Shown one piece after another: positions 52,689 through 61,252 of a DNA stretch of 64,000 nt (position 1 is the first letter of the stretch; each line of letters starts with the position of its first letter). Source of the stretch: Streptomyces halobius (lineage in GTDB: Bacteria; Actinomycetota; Actinomycetes; Streptomycetales; Streptomycetaceae); contig NZ_CP086322.1 in NCBI RefSeq assembly GCF_023277745.1, forward strand, positions 8,742,001 to 8,806,000, given 5' to 3'. The notes beneath the pieces were generated by a model, which was not told the origin of the DNA, did not search any database, and saw nothing but the letters and a program-made list of their open reading frames with translations. The position numbers and the translations under genes were made by a program.

Positions 52689-53986
52689 CGACGGACGCGA
52701 TGCTCCGGGCAATCCCGGCCAAGCGCTGGATGTACGTCATTCCTGTCGCCGCATTCATGTACATGCTGGCGTATCTGGACCGGAACAACGTCTCCGTAAT
52801 CCTCCCTTACATGGACGGTGCTTTGGCGCTGTCCAACGCCGACAAGGGAATGGTCGGCGGCATCTTCTTCGTCGGCTATGTCTTCCTGCAGATCCCGGCG
52901 GCGGTCCTCGCCCAGCGCTGGAGCGCCCGGAAGACCGTGGTTCTCCTCATGATCGCGTGGGGGCTGGCCGCGATACTGTCCGGACTCGTACAGAGCAAGA
53001 CACAGTTCTATGCCGCGCGCTTCGTGCTGGGTCTTTTCGAGGGCGGTGTGTGGCCGGCCGTGCTGATCCTGCTCGCCTCATGGTTCCCGCTGCGTGAGCG
53101 GGCCCGCGCCAACGCCCTCTGGATGGCCTGTCTTCCCCTCTCCTCGATCCTCATGGCGCCGCTGTCCGGCTGGATGCTCGATCACGCGAGCTGGCGCTGG
53201 GTGCTGGTGCTCCAGGGCGTTCCGCCGCTCCTGTGGGCGGTGGTCTGGTGGTTCGCGGTCGCCGACCGGCCCGCGCAGGCCCGGTGGATCTCCCGCGCCG
53301 AGGCCGACCACCTGGAACGGTCGATCGCCGCCGACGAGGCCGCCAAGCCCGCCGCGCGCGGCGGCTCGTACCTCGACGCGGTCAAGCAGAGGTCCGTCCT
53401 CGTCCTCATCGGCGTCTACTTCTTCTGGATCACCGGCTTCTACGGCTTCAGCCTGTGGCTGCCCTCGGTCATCAAGGAGCTGACACACGACGGATCCGCC
53501 ACCGAGGTCGGACTGCTCACCGCCCTACCGTTCACCATCGCGCTGGCCGTGATGATCGCCAACGCCGGCTGGTCCGACCGCACGGGCAAACGCCGCCAGG
53601 CTGTGGCCTTACCCCTCCTTGTGGCCATCGCGGCCCTGCTGCTGGGACAGGCCGTGGACGGGCCCTACGCACGGATGGCGCTGCTGTGCGTGACGGCCGC
53701 GGCGGTCTACGCACCGTACGGCCCGTTCTGGGCGATCCCCGGCCAACTGCTGCGCTTCGAGGTGGTGGCGGTGGCGCTGGGCCTGATCAACGCCCTGGGA
53801 AACCTCGGCGGCTTCGCCGGGCCGTACCTCGTCGGCTGGCTGACCGATGCGACCGGTTCGAGCGTGACGGGCTTCACGGTCCTCGCTGCTTTCCTCGCGG
53901 TGGCCGTAGCACTGGTGACGATCGGGCTACGGCCGAAGGAGCAGGCAACGCGGCGCACGACTGTGGAGGCGGCGGAGGAAGTATGA
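52685..53986 (+). CDS. MFS transporter, anion:cation symporter (ACS) type
   Basis: 433 residues, ATG start inside the pdxA2 stop (ATGA). Twelve helices, with the ACS signature AYLDRNNVSVILPYM near the N-terminus, FFVGYVFLQIPAAVLAQRW and RFVLGLFEGGVWPAVLILL. This branch carries sugar acids and aromatic acids with protons (glucarate, tartrate, hydroxyphenylacetate relatives). Within the operon it should import the C4 acid (threonate/erythronate type) used by the kinase and PdxA2. Confidence 0.9.
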   Translation: MTTDAMLRAIPAKRWMYVIPVAAFMYMLAYLDRNNVSVILPYMDGALALSNADKGMVGGIFFVGYVFLQIPAAVLAQRWSARKTVVLLMIAWGLAAILSGLVQSKTQFYAARFVLGLFEGGVWPAVLILLASWFPLRERARANALWMACLPLSSILMAPLSGWMLDHASWRWVLVLQGVPPLLWAVVWWFAVADRPAQARWISRAEADHLERSIAADEAAKPAARGGSYLDAVKQRSVLVLIGVYFFWITGFYGFSLWLPSVIKELTHDGSATEVGLLTALPFTIALAVMIANAGWSDRTGKRRQAVALPLLVAIAALLLGQAVDGPYARMALLCVTAAAVYAPYGPFWAIPGQLLRFEVVAVALGLINALGNLGGFAGPYLVGWLTDATGSSVTGFTVLAAFLAVAVALVTIGLRPKEQATRRTTVEAAEEV

Positions 53987-54064
53987 CGGGACCGCAGTTG
54001 CACGAGGGGGCTTCCCCGCCCGACACCGGGGCCGTGCGCCCCCTGCGCCCCGCGGCGGCCGGCC

Positions 54065-54652
54065 CTAGCTGACGACTTTCAGCTTGCTCAGCTTCGACCA
54101 GCCGAGACGGTCCACTGTCCCGAACAGGTTCTTGATGTCGGACGGGTTGAGTTTGACACAGCCGTTGGAGTAGTAGTCGTTCGGATTGCTGTTGGTCCAC
54201 TTCTCGGACTCGATCGAGCCCTGCTTGCCGTTGGGCTTCATCTCGCTGTGGATGAAGAGCTCGGTGCGCTGGGTGCCGCTGTGGCACCTCTTGTCGGAGA
54301 TCTTGATGACATAGCCGTTGATGATGCCGTCGAAGTCCTTCTGGTGGAACTCAATCTTGTAGTTGCCGTTGGGCAGCCAGCCCTTCCCGACGGCACAGGT
54401 GTTGGTGCCGGTTCCCGACCCGGCCCGATAGCTCTTTATGACCTTGTCGGGACCGGCGACGCTCTTCATCAGGTACAGCCTGGAATTCGTCACGGTGCGC
54501 TTGTCGAACTTGAGGTAGTAACCGGCTGCTGCTGGGGCATTGGCGCTCCCGGCCGTCGGCCCAGCCTGGGCCGGGGCCGCTAAGGCTGCCGTCAGGGCTC
54601 CGACGACGGTCATGGCGAGGGCTGCAGATGCGAGTCGTGCTCGGGTTCCCAT
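54065..54652 (-). CDS. Secreted L,D-transpeptidase-like protein
   Basis: 195 residues from the ATG at 54650-54652 (MGTRARLASAAL) with GGAG upstream. A Sec signal peptide ends near AQAG. The YkuD-like beta domain shows GYYLKFDKRTVTNSRLYL, LPNGNYKIEFHQKD, ELFIHSEMKPNGKQGS and the catalytic SNGCVKLNPSDIKNLF (SxGC with an upstream His). It could cross-link peptidoglycan stems or attach proteins; the divergent sequence leaves activity uncertain. It is convergent with the MFS gene. Confidence 0.8.
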   Translation of the reverse strand: MGTRARLASAALAMTVVGALTAALAAPAQAGPTAGSANAPAAAGYYLKFDKRTVTNSRLYLMKSVAGPDKVIKSYRAGSGTGTNTCAVGKGWLPNGNYKIEFHQKDFDGIINGYVIKISDKRCHSGTQRTELFIHSEMKPNGKQGSIESEKWTNSNPNDYYSNGCVKLNPSDIKNLFGTVDRLGWSKLSKLKVVS

Positions 54653-54790
54653 GAGGACTCCAATGCGTGGGGTGAGACGCGCCCGGCGGAATCGCCCGGG
54701 CTGCGACAGAGCCTGCCGGGGCACGCCGTAAGAGGGCAAGAGCGGATGCCTGCCCCGGACAGCATGCTGCTGTCCGGGCCGGTCACGGCG

Positions 54791-55546
54791 CTACCGCACG
54801 GCGACCAGTACATGGCTGTTGCCGAACTGCCAGACCGGCCCGACGTGTGCGAACCCTGCCTCCCGCAACAGGGCGACATGTTCGCTGAGCGTCAGCTCGT
54901 TCTCCTTGCTGCTCGGAAGCCGGCGGTTGCGGCGTTCGGCGACGAGTTCGGCCAGTTCCTGGTCGGCGGTGGCCGCCGACCACCAGGAGTTCCAGTCCTC
55001 GTGCGCGAACGCCCGCTGTCGCTCGGCCCGGCGACGTCCGACGACACCCGCGATCTCGGCGATCGCCGGGGCGTCCTGGCACAGGTGGTCACCGTTGACC
55101 AGAACCCCGCCGGGGCGCAGCAGCGCGGCGAGCTGTCGGTAGACCCGGTGGAGCGTGCGTTCGCCGAGATAGTGCAGCGCCGTGGTCGAGACGGCCGCGT
55201 CCAGAGGACGCCGCAGGGCGAGGGCCTTGAGCCAGCCGGGCTCGCCGATGACCGTTTCGACGTACCGGATGGGCGACCCGTAGTGGGCCCGTCCCAGCCC
55301 CATGAGGAGCGGGTCGGCGTCGACGGCCAGGACCTCCGCCTTCGGCAGACGATCGGCGAGCAGGGCCGCCAGTGCCCCGGGGCCGCAGCCGAGGTCGGCG
55401 ATCAGGGGCGCCGGGTGACCGGCCGTCATATGCTCGACCACGTCGGCGATCACGGTGAACCTCTCCTGACGGTCGATCGCGTACCGCTGCTGCTGGCATT
55501 CCCAGCGTTCCACCCAATGCGCGGCCGTCGCCATGCTCAAGCCCAT
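54791..55546 (-). CDS. SAM-dependent class I methyltransferase
   Basis: 251 residues (an internal ATG four codons later is possible). Rossmann-fold methyltransferase with motif I LIADLGCGPGALAALLAD, VLAVDADPLLM, AVSTTALHYLGERTLHRVYR and LLRPGGVLVNGDHL. The acceptor is unknown. It is the last gene of a four-gene minus-strand operon with three PLP enzymes, 54 bases after the desulfurase-like gene. It may methylate the sulfur or amine of the product. A typical small-molecule, not rRNA, methyltransferase by length. Confidence 0.88.
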   Translation of the reverse strand: MGLSMATAAHWVERWECQQQRYAIDRQERFTVIADVVEHMTAGHPAPLIADLGCGPGALAALLADRLPKAEVLAVDADPLLMGLGRAHYGSPIRYVETVIGEPGWLKALALRRPLDAAVSTTALHYLGERTLHRVYRQLAALLRPGGVLVNGDHLCQDAPAIAEIAGVVGRRRAERQRAFAHEDWNSWWSAATADQELAELVAERRNRRLPSSKENELTLSEHVALLREAGFAHVGPVWQFGNSHVLVAVR

Positions 55547-55600
55547 CCGGTCGTGCCGCCTTCGCCCTCGTGTCAGCCCCTGTCTAACCGCTATTGGAAA

Positions 55601-56827
55601 TCATTGCAGACTGGCGAGGGTGGTGAGCAACCCGTCTATCTCTTCCGGGGTGTTGTGGACGTGCAGGCTCACCCGGACAGACTCCTCCTTCTCGGACGTA
55701 CCGGCCTGGCAGTGGCTGTCACTGCGCACCATGAACCCGTCGCTGAACAGGATGAAGCCCAGGTCGCCCGAGCTGATCTCGCGGTGCCGGAACGTGACGA
55801 TGCTCGTCCGCCGCTGGGCCCGGGCCTCGGCGGCCAGGCTCAGCCGGCAGCCCAGGACGTCGTAGGCGTCCAGCCGTTGCAGACCGTCGGTCAGCCGGGA
55901 CGTCAGGCCGGCGGTCCACCGTTCGATCCGGTCCGGGCCGGCCGCCTCCAGCCAGTCGAGGGCCGCCGCCAGGCCGGCGATGCCGGCGGTGTTCGGCGTA
56001 CCGCTCCAGCCGCCTGGCCGGAACCGCGGCCCGCGCGTCCCCCGGGCCCAGATCGCGCCGATACCGGGCAGCGCCAGCGCCTTGTGCCCGGAGAAGACCA
56101 CGAAATCCACATCGAGTTCGGCCGCGGACACCGGCATATGGCCGACGCTCTGGGCGGCGTCCAGGCAGATCGGGACGTCCGGACCGACCACTCGTCGGAT
56201 GCGGTGCACATTCATGTCGCTTCCGTAGACGTGGTGCACATGCGTGGCCGCGACGAAGCGGGTGCGCGGACCGATCAGCTCGGCGAGCGCCTCCGGGTCG
56301 TAGTCGCCGGACGTCGCCTGGCACGGCAGTTCCCGGACCCGGATGCCGACCCCCTGGCGGGCCAGCAGCTCGCGCGCCTCCAGCCACGGGGAAAGATTCG
56401 CCTGGTGGTCCGCGTACGGGACCACGATCTCGTCGCCGTCGGTGAGGAGGGTGGTCAGCCAGTCGCGTGCGACGGTGCGCAGCCCGTCGGTGGTGCCGGC
56501 GGTGAAGTGCACGGACGAGCGGTCCGGCGCCGGGTCCCCCAGGAACCCCTTGACCCGCTCGCGGGTCCGCTCCACCAGTGCCGTCGTGGCGTTGGCCCAG
56601 GGATAGGTGCCTCGGCCCGCGTTGGCGTTGGAGGTGGTGAGATACTTCTGTACGGCATCCAGGACGGCCTGCGGCTTCTGCGTCGTGGCCGCGTTGTCCA
56701 GGTAGGCCAGTTCCGGATGGGCCACGATGATCGGGAACTGCGCACGCAGCGGGCGCTGCCACGACGCCAAGTCGTCCAACGGGGAGCCGCCGCCCGTCCC
56801 GTCCGTCACACCGGTCATCTCAGTCAC
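55601..56827 (-). CDS. SufS-like cysteine desulfurase (class V aminotransferase fold)
   Basis: 408 residues from GTG at 56827, overlapping the synthase-rhodanese gene by eight bases; an ATG three codons later is possible. Fold-type I PLP enzyme: AYLDNAATTQKPQAVLDAV, ATHVHHVYGSDMN, CLDAAQSVGHMPV and the PLP lysine K249 in FSGHKALALPGIGAIW. The SufS-type catalytic cysteine is retained as Cys373 in MVRSDSHCQAG (compare RTGHHC in SufS). So it can probably form a persulfide from cysteine. A rhodanese domain encoded just upstream is a natural acceptor. Confidence 0.85.
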   Translation of the reverse strand: MTEMTGVTDGTGGGSPLDDLASWQRPLRAQFPIIVAHPELAYLDNAATTQKPQAVLDAVQKYLTTSNANAGRGTYPWANATTALVERTRERVKGFLGDPAPDRSSVHFTAGTTDGLRTVARDWLTTLLTDGDEIVVPYADHQANLSPWLEARELLARQGVGIRVRELPCQATSGDYDPEALAELIGPRTRFVAATHVHHVYGSDMNVHRIRRVVGPDVPICLDAAQSVGHMPVSAAELDVDFVVFSGHKALALPGIGAIWARGTRGPRFRPGGWSGTPNTAGIAGLAAALDWLEAAGPDRIERWTAGLTSRLTDGLQRLDAYDVLGCRLSLAAEARAQRRTSIVTFRHREISSGDLGFILFSDGFMVRSDSHCQAGTSEKEESVRVSLHVHNTPEEIDGLLTTLASLQ

Positions 56828-58220
56828 GCACCAGCGGGGCGCCCGCGTCGCGCCAGGCGATGATGCCGCCGGCCAGGCTGCGTACGTCGGGATGCCCCAT
56901 ACGGGTCAGCAGGGCCGCGTACCGGGCGGACTTCTCACCGACCGGACATGTCAGCAGCACCGGCTGTCGTCTGCTGAACGGCAGGCCGGGGCGTATGAGC
57001 TCGTCGAAAAGCTCGTCCACGATGTTGACCGCCCCCTCGATGTGCAGCGCGGCGTACGCGAACGGGCCGCGCAGATCGACCACCAGCGGCCGTTCCGCCG
57101 CGATCCACTTCTGTGCGTCGGCGGTGTCGATGACCGTGGCCGTCTGCAGCTCGGCGTCGGTGAGCGTGGCCACGGAGTTCTTCACCGCGGGGCGTCCCAG
57201 CAGCTCCGGACGGCGCTGACGGACATAGCTGAGATAGCTCTCGACGCGGTCGCAGACGATGAAGACAGCCGTCTTGCGGGGTGACTTGCGAGGTGATGAC
57301 GCATTCCGTCCCGCGTCCGGCTTCGGATTCGGCTCCGCGCTCGGTTCCCGGCTCAGGTCATCGGTCAACACTGCGTCGACCGCGCGCAGTTGACGTACGG
57401 CGCCGAAGTAGGCGGCGCCGCCGGTGGGGCCGGAGAGGATGCCGCAGCGGCGGACCAGCGTCAGCATTCCGTCGAGCGCCTCCTCGGCGCTGACCGTTTC
57501 GATGGAGTCGTAGGTGGCGGGGTCGAAGAGTCCGACCTCGTTGACCTCGTCGATGTTGCGGATCCCCGGGATGAAGTCCGATTTCTCCCCGACCAGCCCG
57601 ACGACCCGCACCGCCGGGTCGTGCTCGCGCAGCACCTTGGCCACCCCGGTCGACGAACCGGCCGTCCCCACGCAGGCGATGAACCAGTCCGGAGACCGGC
57701 CGTCCAGATCCGCCAGGATCTCCGGGCCGGTGCCGTTCTCGTGCGCCGCGGTGTTGAGTGTGTTGAAGTACTGATCCGTGTGAAGGCTGGCGCCTCCGGG
57801 CTCGGACAGTTTCTGGTGGAAGAGAGTCAGCGGGTCCTCGGTGTTGGTCGGGTCGAGGCATTCCGTCTGTCCGGGAAGCTCCTCGATCTCCGCGCCCAGC
57901 AGCAGAAGCAGGTCCTTGATCTCCGGAACCCGCATCCGGTTCGTGACACTCTTGAACGACAGCCCATGCATACCCGCGATGACCGCCAGCGCCTTGGCGG
58001 TGTTCCCGCTGGACAGCTCCACGACCGTAGCGCCGCTCTCTCTGGCGGCGGGGAGACCGGGGCGCGCCATGCTCCATGCGGCCCGGTCCTTCACCGAGCC
58101 GAAGGGGTTGAGCATTTCCAGTTTCGCGTAGAGGTCGATATTGCGCAGGCCGTGCACGGCCGGATCGATACGGACCAGGGGGGTGCTGCCGATGGCTTCG
58201 GTGATGCTGTCGTATCTCAT
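56820..58220 (-). CDS. Cysteine synthase-like PLP enzyme fused to a rhodanese domain
   Basis: 466 residues, ATG start inside the stop of the decarboxylase gene. Residues 1-310 are a fold-type II synthase: EAIGSTPLVRID, Lys44 in NPFGSVKDRAAW, ELSSGNTAKALAVIAG, VGTAGSSTGVAKVL and SGPTGGAAYFGAV. A Ser/Lys/Pro linker follows. Residues 345-466 are a rhodanese domain with Cys425 in LLTCPVGEKSARYA, a full-length active loop. It would make a beta-substituted alanine from activated serine with sulfur, or another nucleophile, delivered on the rhodanese cysteine. The fusion is unusual to me. Confidence 0.85.
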   Translation of the reverse strand: MRYDSITEAIGSTPLVRIDPAVHGLRNIDLYAKLEMLNPFGSVKDRAAWSMARPGLPAARESGATVVELSSGNTAKALAVIAGMHGLSFKSVTNRMRVPEIKDLLLLLGAEIEELPGQTECLDPTNTEDPLTLFHQKLSEPGGASLHTDQYFNTLNTAAHENGTGPEILADLDGRSPDWFIACVGTAGSSTGVAKVLREHDPAVRVVGLVGEKSDFIPGIRNIDEVNEVGLFDPATYDSIETVSAEEALDGMLTLVRRCGILSGPTGGAAYFGAVRQLRAVDAVLTDDLSREPSAEPNPKPDAGRNASSPRKSPRKTAVFIVCDRVESYLSYVRQRRPELLGRPAVKNSVATLTDAELQTATVIDTADAQKWIAAERPLVVDLRGPFAYAALHIEGAVNIVDELFDELIRPGLPFSRRQPVLLTCPVGEKSARYAALLTRMGHPDVRSLAGGIIAWRDAGAPLVRD

Positions 58221-59806
58221 ATCTGCTGCCCCCCAGGACGTATGATCGGCCAGTACTGCTCGTCGAGGCACCAACGCCAGGAGCCGCCGTCCCGGTGGAC
58301 GGCGACCTTGCGCGCGACGGGCTGCTGCTGCGCGTGGGTGGCGCTGAAGTCCATGCAGTAGCCCGCCGTGTTGACGAAAGCGAGAAGGTCACCCGGCTGC
58401 GGCAGGCGTGGCAGATGGACCGTTCTACGAGTGATCAGGTCGGCCTCCAGACAGAGGTTGCCGGTGAGATGGACGGCAACGGGCGTTGGGCTTGCGGGTG
58501 CTGCGCTTGTGGCTCCTGCGCTTGTGGCTCCTGCGCTTGTGGCTCCTGCGGTCGCTTCCGTACTTCTTGCAGCTGCGGCCCGTTCCGTGCCGCCATATCT
58601 TGCGGTGCTTTCCGTAACGGCATGCGCGTCCGAGCGGGGGAGGAGGACGGGGTCCATCAGGACGCCGTGTTCCTCCAAGCTGGCGTCGCTCGCCTTCATC
58701 GCGAGGCGGACCAGACAGACACCGGCGTCGGTACGGCGTACCTCCAGCACGCGCGCGAGGGAGAGCCCGCACTGGTCGACCAGCGACCGGCCGGGCTCGG
58801 TGTGCAGGTCGTACAGGTTCTCCAGGAGCAGGGTGCCCAGCGGACGGCCCAAGGCCGGGGCGGGGAGCGACAGCAGCTCGTCGAGGTAGGCGGCGCCGGC
58901 GACCGGGCGGTGGGCCGGGTAGAGGCTCAGGGCACCGCGGAGCGTGCCGCCCTCGGCACGGAGGCCGTAGCCGTGCCCGGACCATGTCATGGGCGGGCGC
59001 TTGCCCAGCACCGCATGGGCCAGTTCGGTGGTAAAGCGCTCCCACTGGGCGGCGTGGGCAAGGTAGTTGACGCCGAAGCCGCCGCCGATGTCGATGACGC
59101 GCGGCTGGAATCCCCGTTTGCGCAACGCGTCCATGGCCAGCAGGCAGCCTTCGAACGCGATCGCCTTCTCATCGAGGCTGGTGGTGTCGAGGTGGTAGGC
59201 GACACCGATGGGCTGGAGGGTTTCCTGGTGGCGCTCCACCACGTCCAGCAGCTGGTCCAGCGACCCGATGGAGGTACCGAAGCGGGTCTGCCGCGACAGC
59301 ACCTTGGCACCGGGCGTCTCGAACTCCGACAGCCGCAGCAGGACCCGGACGCGGGGCAGGCCGTGCCGGCGTACGAGAGCGTCGAGTTCCTCCAGCTCCC
59401 CGGGGCCGTCCGCGCTGACGGTGACCCCGGAGCGGGCGGCGAGCCACCGGAACTCCGGGCTCTTGGGACCGGTCGCCAGGATGCGGTCCGGCGTGAATCC
59501 CGCGCCCAGAGCGTGCTGCAGCTCGGCGAGCGAGGCCACGTCGATGCCGGCGTCGGTAGCGGCGAGCCGCCGTACCAGAGCGCTGGAACGGTTCGCCTTG
59601 TGCGCGAAGAACACCTGGCCGACGAGGTTGTGACGGCGGTAGGCGGTGCGGAAGCGCTCGACGTTCCGCGCGATCTGATCGGGCAGAACGACATTGACAG
59701 GTGAGCCGAGCGCGTCTACGAGCATGTGGAGGAACGCGGCCGACTCCAGCAAGGATGCCAGCGGCGGTTCCAGGTGCGGTTCCAGGTAGAGGGGGGCACC
59801 GTCCAT
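58217..59806 (-). CDS. Y4yA family fold-type III PLP-dependent decarboxylase
   Basis: 529 residues, ATG start (MDGAPLYLEPH) with GGGAGG upstream; the frame stays open upstream but in low-complexity sequence. Alanine-racemase/ornithine-decarboxylase fold: PLP Lys70 in VFFAHKANRSSALV, GGGFGVNYLA, LENLYDLHTEPGRSLVDQ and the ODC-like catalytic Cys in TGNLCLEADLITRR. It should decarboxylate (or racemise) an amino-acid-like substrate. An in-frame GATSA repeat near residue 420 is a variable loop. First gene of the sulfur/PLP operon, coupled by an ATGA overlap. Confidence 0.85.
   Translation of the reverse strand: MDGAPLYLEPHLEPPLASLLESAAFLHMLVDALGSPVNVVLPDQIARNVERFRTAYRRHNLVGQVFFAHKANRSSALVRRLAATDAGIDVASLAELQHALGAGFTPDRILATGPKSPEFRWLAARSGVTVSADGPGELEELDALVRRHGLPRVRVLLRLSEFETPGAKVLSRQTRFGTSIGSLDQLLDVVERHQETLQPIGVAYHLDTTSLDEKAIAFEGCLLAMDALRKRGFQPRVIDIGGGFGVNYLAHAAQWERFTTELAHAVLGKRPPMTWSGHGYGLRAEGGTLRGALSLYPAHRPVAGAAYLDELLSLPAPALGRPLGTLLLENLYDLHTEPGRSLVDQCGLSLARVLEVRRTDAGVCLVRLAMKASDASLEEHGVLMDPVLLPRSDAHAVTESTARYGGTERAAAARSTEATAGATSAGATSAGATSAAPASPTPVAVHLTGNLCLEADLITRRTVHLPRLPQPGDLLAFVNTAGYCMDFSATHAQQQPVARKVAVHRDGGSWRWCLDEQYWPIIRPGGQQI
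58502..58546. repeat. In-frame 15-bp tandem repeat in the Y4yA-type gene
   Basis: Three exact copies of TGCGCTTGTGGCTCC, encoding repeated A-G-A-T-S on the minus strand, with degenerate copies on either side. Confidence 0.85.
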
Positions 59807-60734
59807 CCCACGCGTTCCTCCCTGTGAAATTTGCGGACCACTGTCGGCGCAGGCCCCACTAACGTGTATCCATTCGGAGGGGTGTTCATGCCCGGCGACC
59901 GGGCGGTGGGCCGGTAGTGGCGCAGGCCGCCGCCGCGGAGCCGTGCCGTGTGCGCCAGGGCCGGCATGTGGGGGCCGGGTGGCAACTACGCCCGGTGTGA
60001 GAGCCACGCGGCGGGGACGGAGAGGCAAGAAGGGGCGGGCCCGTAACGCGAGACGCTCCGGGCCCGCCTGGCCAGGCGCTCCCATCATGCCCACGCCCCG
60101 GCCGCCAGCGGTCTTCCCGGCCTGCGCGCCACCGCGGCTGCGGTGCGGCCCGGATCCGCCTTGTGCTACGTCGCCGGCGCCCGCGCCTCCGGAAGCGCCG
60201 ACAGTGCCACCACGCTGACGGGCAAGGCCCCCGGCCTCGGGTGCCACCAGTGCCACTCCCTGCGCTTGCGGCTCCCCCGGAAGCACCGCCCGCACCGGGC
60301 ATCCCGGGACGTCCGGCGCCTGCTCCTGTACGGCGGCGCCTGTTCCGGCACGACTGCCAAGGCGCGCCCGTGCCACCGGGACCCGTGCCACGGGGACTCG
60401 TGCCACTGCGGCTCGCACCGCCGCCAACCATGCGCCTGGCATACCGGGCACCCTCAGCGCACCCCCGGAACTTGCTCCGGAGCCACCGGCGCCGGAAGGT
60501 ACGGAGCCGCCACTGACGCCACCCCCGCCGATGTCACCGCCAAAGATGCCGTTCGGCGCCGGAGCCAAGGCGTCTGGGCCCCCACCGGAGGGGTGTAAGG
60601 CGGACGTTCGGGAATCTCATCGTCCTTCGCCGGCGCAGGTTTCTCCAGCCTGGCCGTGCTTCGCTTGTACGACTTCCCCGGCTTCCGTACGTCCAGGAAG
60701 GCATCGCCGGCGACCGGGTTGCCCAGGAGGGGTA
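59807..60734. other. About 900 bases of low-complexity sequence without a supported gene
   Basis: It holds the promoter side of the PLP operon and a hairpin at 60034-60068. It also has a minus-strand open frame of Ala/Gly/Pro repeats, including VARVPVARVPVARA from a 15-bp tandem repeat near 60365-60410, that matches nothing I recognise. It may be decayed. Confidence 0.45.
60034..60068. terminator. Candidate hairpin terminator
   Basis: 10-bp stem GGCGGGCCCG / CGGGCCCGCC with a 15-base loop. No intact gene obviously uses it, so it may belong to a lost transcript. Confidence 0.35.
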
Positions 60735-60902
60735 TCACTCTGTCCGGGTTGGCGCCGCTGCGGCGAGGAAGTTCGCCGGTGCCAGCAGGAGCATCACAGC
60801 GCACAGCATCAGCCGGCGGTCGATTCGGGCGGTCGCCAAGGTGACGATCGGGGCCGATATACGGTCGTCGAAGCCTTTGGGGCGTGTGGCCGTGGTGGTC
60901 AT
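60735..60902 (-). pseudogene. MFS transporter fragment (helices 2-3)
   Basis: A 55-codon frame beginning MTTTATRPKG continues ISAPIVTLATARIDRRLML and LLLAPANFLAAAAPT, then stops. This is the helix 2-loop-helix 3 region of an MFS exporter, where the loop normally reads like G-x-x-x-D/R-R-R. Helix 1 and everything after helix 3 are missing. Confidence 0.55.
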
Positions 60903-61252
60903 GAAATCCATTCGGTTATGTGCATGCCGTGCATTCAGCGCATTCCCCGCATTCCGCTGGTTGTGTCATCCACTTCAGCGGTACTCGGCGGCCGAGGTCC
61001 GGCGGGTTTGCGTCGTGACCGTCACGGATGCGGGCCGCGCCGGCCCGGCCGGGTGCAGCCGACTGGCGACGCCCGCCCCGGCGTCGGGATCACTCACACG
61101 GACGATCTCAGCCGATCGACGAATGCGGATAAGTCGGAAAGTTCATCCTCTGGACAGGGCTCTGACCGGAACCTTGCAACGGCTTTCACCGGGGCCATGC
61201 AACTGGTTCCCACCTCTGACCGGAGCCGCTGCCTGACGGAAGGGAACCCGAC
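60903..61252. promoter_or_regulatory. Upstream region of the PIG-L gene
   Basis: About 350 bases. GCATTC recurs at exactly nine-base spacing three times (60931-60957). CTCTGACCGGA is repeated at 61160-61170 and 61214-61224, each with a nearby TGCAAC word. These may be regulator sites. No gene is seen. Confidence 0.4.
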
